Of a DNA stretch of 64,000 nt, positions 60,501-64,000 are shown piece after piece. Under the pieces are notes generated by a model. It had not been told where the DNA came from. It made no database searches and was given only the letters and a program-made list of their open reading frames with translations. The stretch is from assembly GCA_965242795.1 (NCBI GenBank), contig OZ251505.1, forward strand, positions 2,666,001 through 2,730,000, given 5' to 3'. The stretch is from Bin18 sp965242795 (GTDB taxonomy: Bacteria > Desulfobacterota > Binatia > Bin18). The translations under genes were made by a program, and so were the position numbers. Every line of letters begins with the position of its first letter. Positions within the stretch are counted from its first letter, which is position 1.

Positions 60501-62930
60501 ATGAAGCCCTCTCCGAAAATCGCCGCGGCAAAACGACAGACGCCGGCCCGCGCGGCAACGGCTGCCGACCAGCCGGCCGACGCACGGCTGTTGCAGGATC
60601 TCGACGCGCTGTTCGCGCGCTCGCAAGATTTGCAGAACACTTTGCAGGAAATTACCCGCATCGTTGCCCAGCGGATGAGCGCCGACGTGTGCTCCCTCTA
60701 CCTGCTCGACGCCAAGGAGGAACGCCTCACGTTGTGGGCCACGACCGGCCTCGAACGCGCGGCCGTCGGCAAAGTCAGCATGGACAAGCGCGAGGGGCTC
60801 ACCGGCTTGGTGATCGAGACCGGGGAGCCGGTCGTGGTGCCCGACGCCATGACCCACGCCCGCAACAAATACTTTCCCGAAACCGGCGAGGAGCGCTTCC
60901 ATTCCTTTCTCGGGATGCCGGTGACGGACCCGCGCGGCCTGCTCGGGGCGATGGTCGTGCAGAGCCGTAGCCGGCGCCGGTTTTCGCGGACCGAGGTGCG
61001 GCTGCTGAAGACGATCACGGCTCAGGTCGCCGACGTCATCGTCCAGGCCCGTATTCAGGAAACGCGCAAGACGCAGGAGCGCGAACGCCAGGACTATCGC
61101 GCCCGGATGCTGGCCACCCTGCAACACCGCAGCGCGTACGAACGCCGGCGCGAGGAACGGACTCGGGCCCCGGGCCGCGCCAGCCGGCTGCGGCTCACCG
61201 GCGTCAGCGGGGCGCCCGGCATCGGCTCGGGCCGCGCCCACCTCGTCCATCCGGTCGTGCGGTTCGAGGCCGTGGAAGAACGGCGCATCGACGACCCCGC
61301 GGCAGAACTCGCGCGCTTACATGCCGCGATCGAGCGGTCCGTCGGAGAAATCGACGCGCTGAAGGAGCGGGTCCACGCCCGGCTGCCGGAAATCGACCGG
61401 GCCATCTTCGACGTGCACCGCATGATGCTGGAGGACCCGGCGTTTCTCGACAAGATCGAGACGCGCATCCGCCAGGGCCGCGCCGCGGACAGCGCCCTCA
61501 AGCAGGTCACCGAAGACTACGTCGCCACTCTGGAACGGGCGGGCGGCGAACACCTGCGCGACCGCGTGGCCGATGTGCTGGACGTCGGGCAGCGCGTCCT
61601 GCGCCACCTGCTCGGCCTGGAGGAGAAGGCCAAACCCCGAGGCGAGAACCTGATTCTGGTCGCCGACGATCTGTCGCTGTCCGACCTGTGCCGCGTGGAT
61701 CACAAACATCTCAAGGGCGTGATCCTGGCCCACGGCGGCGCCACCTCGCATACGTCCATTCTGGCCAAGTCGTTCGAGATTCCGACCGTCGTGGGCGTGG
61801 AACACACCCACGTCATCCAGCAGGGCGACGCCGTCATCGTGGACGGCAACGCCGGCGTGGCCTACGTCAACCCGGGCGCCGAGGTCGTGCGCGAATACGG
61901 CCGCTTCGCGCGCGAGTACCGGGCGTTCAACCGGACGCTGGAGGAGATTCACGACCTGCCGGCCGTGACCCAGGACGGCGTGCGCACCACGCTGAGCGCC
62001 AACATCGGCCTGTTGAGCGATACGGACTTCGCCCACCGCCACGGCGCGGAAGGCGTGGGGCTGTACCGAACCGAGGTGCCGTTTCTCACCTACAGTGACT
62101 TTCCGGACGAGGACGCGCAACTCGCGCTGTACCGGCGCGTACTGGCCGGCATGCGCGGCAAGCCGGTGACGATCCGCACGCTGGACCTCGGGCCGGACAA
62201 ATATCCCGCGTACATGAAGCTGCCGCAGGAGGACAATCCGTTCCTGGGCTGGCGCTCGATCCGCATCTCGCTGGAGATGGCCGACCTGTTCAAGGTCCAG
62301 TTGCGGGCGATTCTGCGCGCCGGCGTGCACGGGCCGGTGCGGATTCTGTTTCCGATGATCTCCAGCGTCGAAGAACTGTTGCAGGTCAAGGATCTGCTCG
62401 CCCAGGCCAAGGCGGAGTTACGCCGCGAGGGCCACGCGTTCGACGCCCCGATGCCGGTCGGCATGATGATCGAGGTACCCGCGGCCGTGTGGCTCGCCGA
62501 CCGTTTCGCGCAGGAGGTCGATTTCTTCAGCATCGGCACCAACGACCTCGTGCAATACCTGCTCGCGGTGGACCGCAACAACCGCAAGGTGGCCGGCCTC
62601 TACGAACCCTTGCACCCCGCGGTGTTGACCGCGATCGAAACGACCGTCGCCGCGGCCAAGCGCGCGGGCAAGCGCGTCGGCATGTGCGGCGAGATGGCGT
62701 CCGACCCGCTGTGCACGCTGCTGCTGTTGGGCCTCGGGCTGGACGAACTCAGCATGGAGCCGTTCTTCGTGCCGGTCATCAAGCGGGTCCTCCGCTCGCT
62801 GTCGTACACCCAGGCCCAGGCCCTGACGCAGGAGGTGGTGCAACTCGGCACCGTGCGCGAGGTGAAGGGGCGGCTGTTCTCCGCGATCAAGGATCTCGGC
62901 ATGATCGAACTGGTGGAGATGTATCATTAG
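60501..62930 (+). CDS. ptsP: PEP-protein phosphotransferase with GAF domain (enzyme I Ntr)
   Basis: The 809-residue EI-Ntr takes phosphate from PEP to a NPr-like HPr, linking carbon and nitrogen signals. Residues about 25-185 are a GAF sensor. Residues about 235-375 are the EI N-terminal helical domain. The phosphohistidine is in GGATSHTSILAKS (about 417). The PEP-binding TIM barrel has GVGLYRTEVPFL, GPDKYPAYM and the C-terminal MCGEMASDP (Cys about 729). No npr or ptsN gene is adjacent. It is preceded by a 243-base gap with TGAGCCTGTCGAAGGGTG, another family B-type unit. Confidence 0.93.
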   Translation: MKPSPKIAAAKRQTPARAATAADQPADARLLQDLDALFARSQDLQNTLQEITRIVAQRMSADVCSLYLLDAKEERLTLWATTGLERAAVGKVSMDKREGLTGLVIETGEPVVVPDAMTHARNKYFPETGEERFHSFLGMPVTDPRGLLGAMVVQSRSRRRFSRTEVRLLKTITAQVADVIVQARIQETRKTQERERQDYRARMLATLQHRSAYERRREERTRAPGRASRLRLTGVSGAPGIGSGRAHLVHPVVRFEAVEERRIDDPAAELARLHAAIERSVGEIDALKERVHARLPEIDRAIFDVHRMMLEDPAFLDKIETRIRQGRAADSALKQVTEDYVATLERAGGEHLRDRVADVLDVGQRVLRHLLGLEEKAKPRGENLILVADDLSLSDLCRVDHKHLKGVILAHGGATSHTSILAKSFEIPTVVGVEHTHVIQQGDAVIVDGNAGVAYVNPGAEVVREYGRFAREYRAFNRTLEEIHDLPAVTQDGVRTTLSANIGLLSDTDFAHRHGAEGVGLYRTEVPFLTYSDFPDEDAQLALYRRVLAGMRGKPVTIRTLDLGPDKYPAYMKLPQEDNPFLGWRSIRISLEMADLFKVQLRAILRAGVHGPVRILFPMISSVEELLQVKDLLAQAKAELRREGHAFDAPMPVGMMIEVPAAVWLADRFAQEVDFFSIGTNDLVQYLLAVDRNNRKVAGLYEPLHPAVLTAIETTVAAAKRAGKRVGMCGEMASDPLCTLLLLGLGLDELSMEPFFVPVIKRVLRSLSYTQAQALTQEVVQLGTVREVKGRLFSAIKDLGMIELVEMYH

Positions 62931-63079
62931 GAGAGAACCCGCCCGCGCCGCGGTCGTGCCTGACCGTGCGGGCCGGATATGCTAGGAAGAAGAAGGGTGC
63001 CGGCGGTGCGGAGCACGAACGGCCGGCGTCGTGGCAAGAGCCGTCCGCAAGAACTCCAACGAGGGAGGAGGATGTCAGC

Positions 63080-63382
63080 ATGACGAAGACGGAAATGGTG
63101 AAGAAGTTGGCGGAAATCTGGGGGGGCGAGATGTCCAACCGCCAGGCCGGGGAACAACTCGACGCGTTCGTCGAGTTCGTGACCAAGACGGTCAAGAAGG
63201 AGAAGGAATTGAAGGTGCCGAATCTGGGCACGTTCCGGCTCCGCCAGTTGAAGGCGCGCAAGGGACGCAACCCGCAGACCGGCGAGTCGATCCGCATTCC
63301 GGCGCGCAAGAAGATCTCCTTCACGCCGGCCAAGATATTCAAAGAGTCGATTCTTCCCACGCCGCGTGCGCGCAAGAAATAA
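63080..63382 (+). CDS. HU-family DNA-binding protein
   Basis: The 100-residue protein starts MTKTEMVKKLAEIWGGEMSN with a GGGAGGAGGA site. It has the HU fold pattern: helices, LKVPNLGTFRLRQLKARKGRNP (DNA-facing hairpin), SIRIPARKKISFTPAKIFKE. It is a second HU/IHF-type gene, diverged from the one at 37093. The tail is lysine/arginine rich (TPRARKK). The upstream in-frame stretch is not coding, since it overlaps the ptsP end. It stands between ptsP and queE. Confidence 0.92.
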   Translation: MTKTEMVKKLAEIWGGEMSNRQAGEQLDAFVEFVTKTVKKEKELKVPNLGTFRLRQLKARKGRNPQTGESIRIPARKKISFTPAKIFKESILPTPRARKK

Positions 63383-63489
63383 CCCGACGGACCGGCACGG
63401 GCCGCCGCATGCCGGCGGTCCGATGCCGGGCACTTTCCTCCCATCCCTCCCTCGCGGGTTCGGACACCCGCCACGGTCCCCGTCTCCCC

Positions 63490-64000
63490 ATGCGTTACGC
63501 GGTCAAGGAAATTTTCTTCACCCTCCAAGGCGAGGGCGCGCAGACCGGCCGTCCCGCGGTCTTCTGCCGCTTCGCGGGCTGCAACCTGTGGTCGGGTCTG
63601 GAGCGGGACCGAGCGACCGCGGTGTGCCGGTTCTGCGATACCGACTTCGTAGGCACGGACGGCCCGGGCGGTGGGCGGTTTGCCGCCGCGCACGACTTGG
63701 CCCGCGCCGTGGCCGCGTGCTGGCCGATCCGTTCCGCGGGCGGTGATCCGTTCGTGGTGTGCACCGGGGGCGAGCCGCTTCTGCAACTCGACGCCACGCT
63801 GGTCGAAGCTTTCCACACCGAGGGATTCGCCGTCGCGGTCGAAACCAACGGCACGCGCGTCCCTCCGTCCGGCATCGACTGGACCTGCGTGAGCCCGAAG
63901 GCCGGTGCAGACCTCATCCTTACGCATGGCGATGAACTCAAGCTGGTCTATCCGCAGCCGGACGCGCCGCCCGAACGATTCGCCGCACTCGACTTTGAGC
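63490..64000 (+). CDS. queE: 7-carboxy-7-deazaguanine synthase, partial (cut by window end)
   Basis: The gene starts at ATG 63490 and runs off the window; 170 codons are visible. MRYAVKEIFFTLQGEGAQTGRPAVF is the QueE N-terminus. The radical-SAM iron-sulfur cysteines are spaced C-x14-C-x2-C (CNLWSGLERDRATAV CRFC), the unusual wide form known from Burkholderia QueE rather than the ordinary C-x3-C-x2-C. GGEPLLQLD and VETNGT (GGEP and ETNGT motifs) follow. QueE makes 7-carboxy-7-deazaguanine from carboxy-tetrahydropterin for queuosine and related products. queD or queC may lie past the edge. Confidence 0.93.
   Translation, partial: MRYAVKEIFFTLQGEGAQTGRPAVFCRFAGCNLWSGLERDRATAVCRFCDTDFVGTDGPGGGRFAAAHDLARAVAACWPIRSAGGDPFVVCTGGEPLLQLDATLVEAFHTEGFAVAVETNGTRVPPSGIDWTCVSPKAGADLILTHGDELKLVYPQPDAPPERFAALDFE

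Overview
The window is about 64 kb of GC-rich (roughly 62-65%) bacterial chromosome. Gene density is high, starts are often GTG, many junctions are ATGA or GTGA overlaps, and short palindromic repeats fill the gaps. The core genes (coaD, rsmD, miaA, accA, pheA, hisC, tyrA, aroA, cmk, rpsA, a HU/IHF gene, typA, fhs, ptsP, thiD, queE) are chromosomal. A CofC-type guanylyltransferase (coenzyme F420 synthesis), a luciferase-like flavin monooxygenase, a CaiB/BaiF CoA-transferase, an acyl-CoA carboxyltransferase, NIPSNAP and SnoaL-like genes and the many dispersed repeats fit an uncultured, environmental or host-associated Gram-negative of the Tectomicrobia, Binatota or Rokubacteria kind. That placement is an inference; no rRNA gene is present to test it.

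Region 1 (1-20.3 kb) is a defence island around a small catabolic operon. It holds a single-chain restriction-methylase (45-3170), two coupled unknown genes (3309-4129), a minus-strand operon of carboxyltransferase, NIPSNAP, CobW GTPase and two SnoaL-like proteins (4257-8726), and then a dispersed type I restriction system: hsdR (9180-12023), hsdS (12430-14018) and hsdM (18810-20308). hsdS and hsdM each carry one apparent single-base frameshift. Between these parts lie an orphan vapB whose vapC was cut to ten codons at the hsdR end, a four-gene minus-strand operon (unknown protein, QueC-like PP-loop enzyme, XRE-ImmA/IrrE protease, PIN nuclease; 17835-14085), and an intact vapBC pair. The four-gene operon is the best candidate for an undescribed system.

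Region 2 (20.3-28.5 kb) is metabolic and housekeeping: flavin monooxygenase, GPP34 protein, aminotransferase, coaD-rsmD, thiolase, cofC, miaA and a coiled-coil protein built on 39-bp tandem repeats. Region 3 (28.6-37.5 kb) is an aromatic amino acid and translation block: accA, pheA, hisC, tyrA, aroA, cmk, rpsA, HU/IHF. Its tyrA contains an in-frame segment that looks like an intergenic palindromic repeat.

Region 4 (37.5-47.4 kb) has a MoxR/ChlI-type ATPase and a VWA protein separated by a secreted protein and hicBA, then a ferritin-like protein, a HAD phosphatase, a broken ATPase fragment, an ATPase/DUF4276-like pair and a large secreted protein. Both secreted proteins share a four-cysteine domain I do not recognise. 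Region 5 (47.8-64 kb) returns to ordinary genes: typA, FAD-linked oxidase, flippase-like membrane protein, fhs, AlkA-like glycosylase, a uracil-glycosylase-like Cys-rich protein, CaiB/BaiF transferase, PHP phosphoesterase, thiD, ptsP, a HU protein and the start of queE, which is cut by the window edge.

I saw no tRNA, rRNA, CRISPR array or complete insertion sequence.
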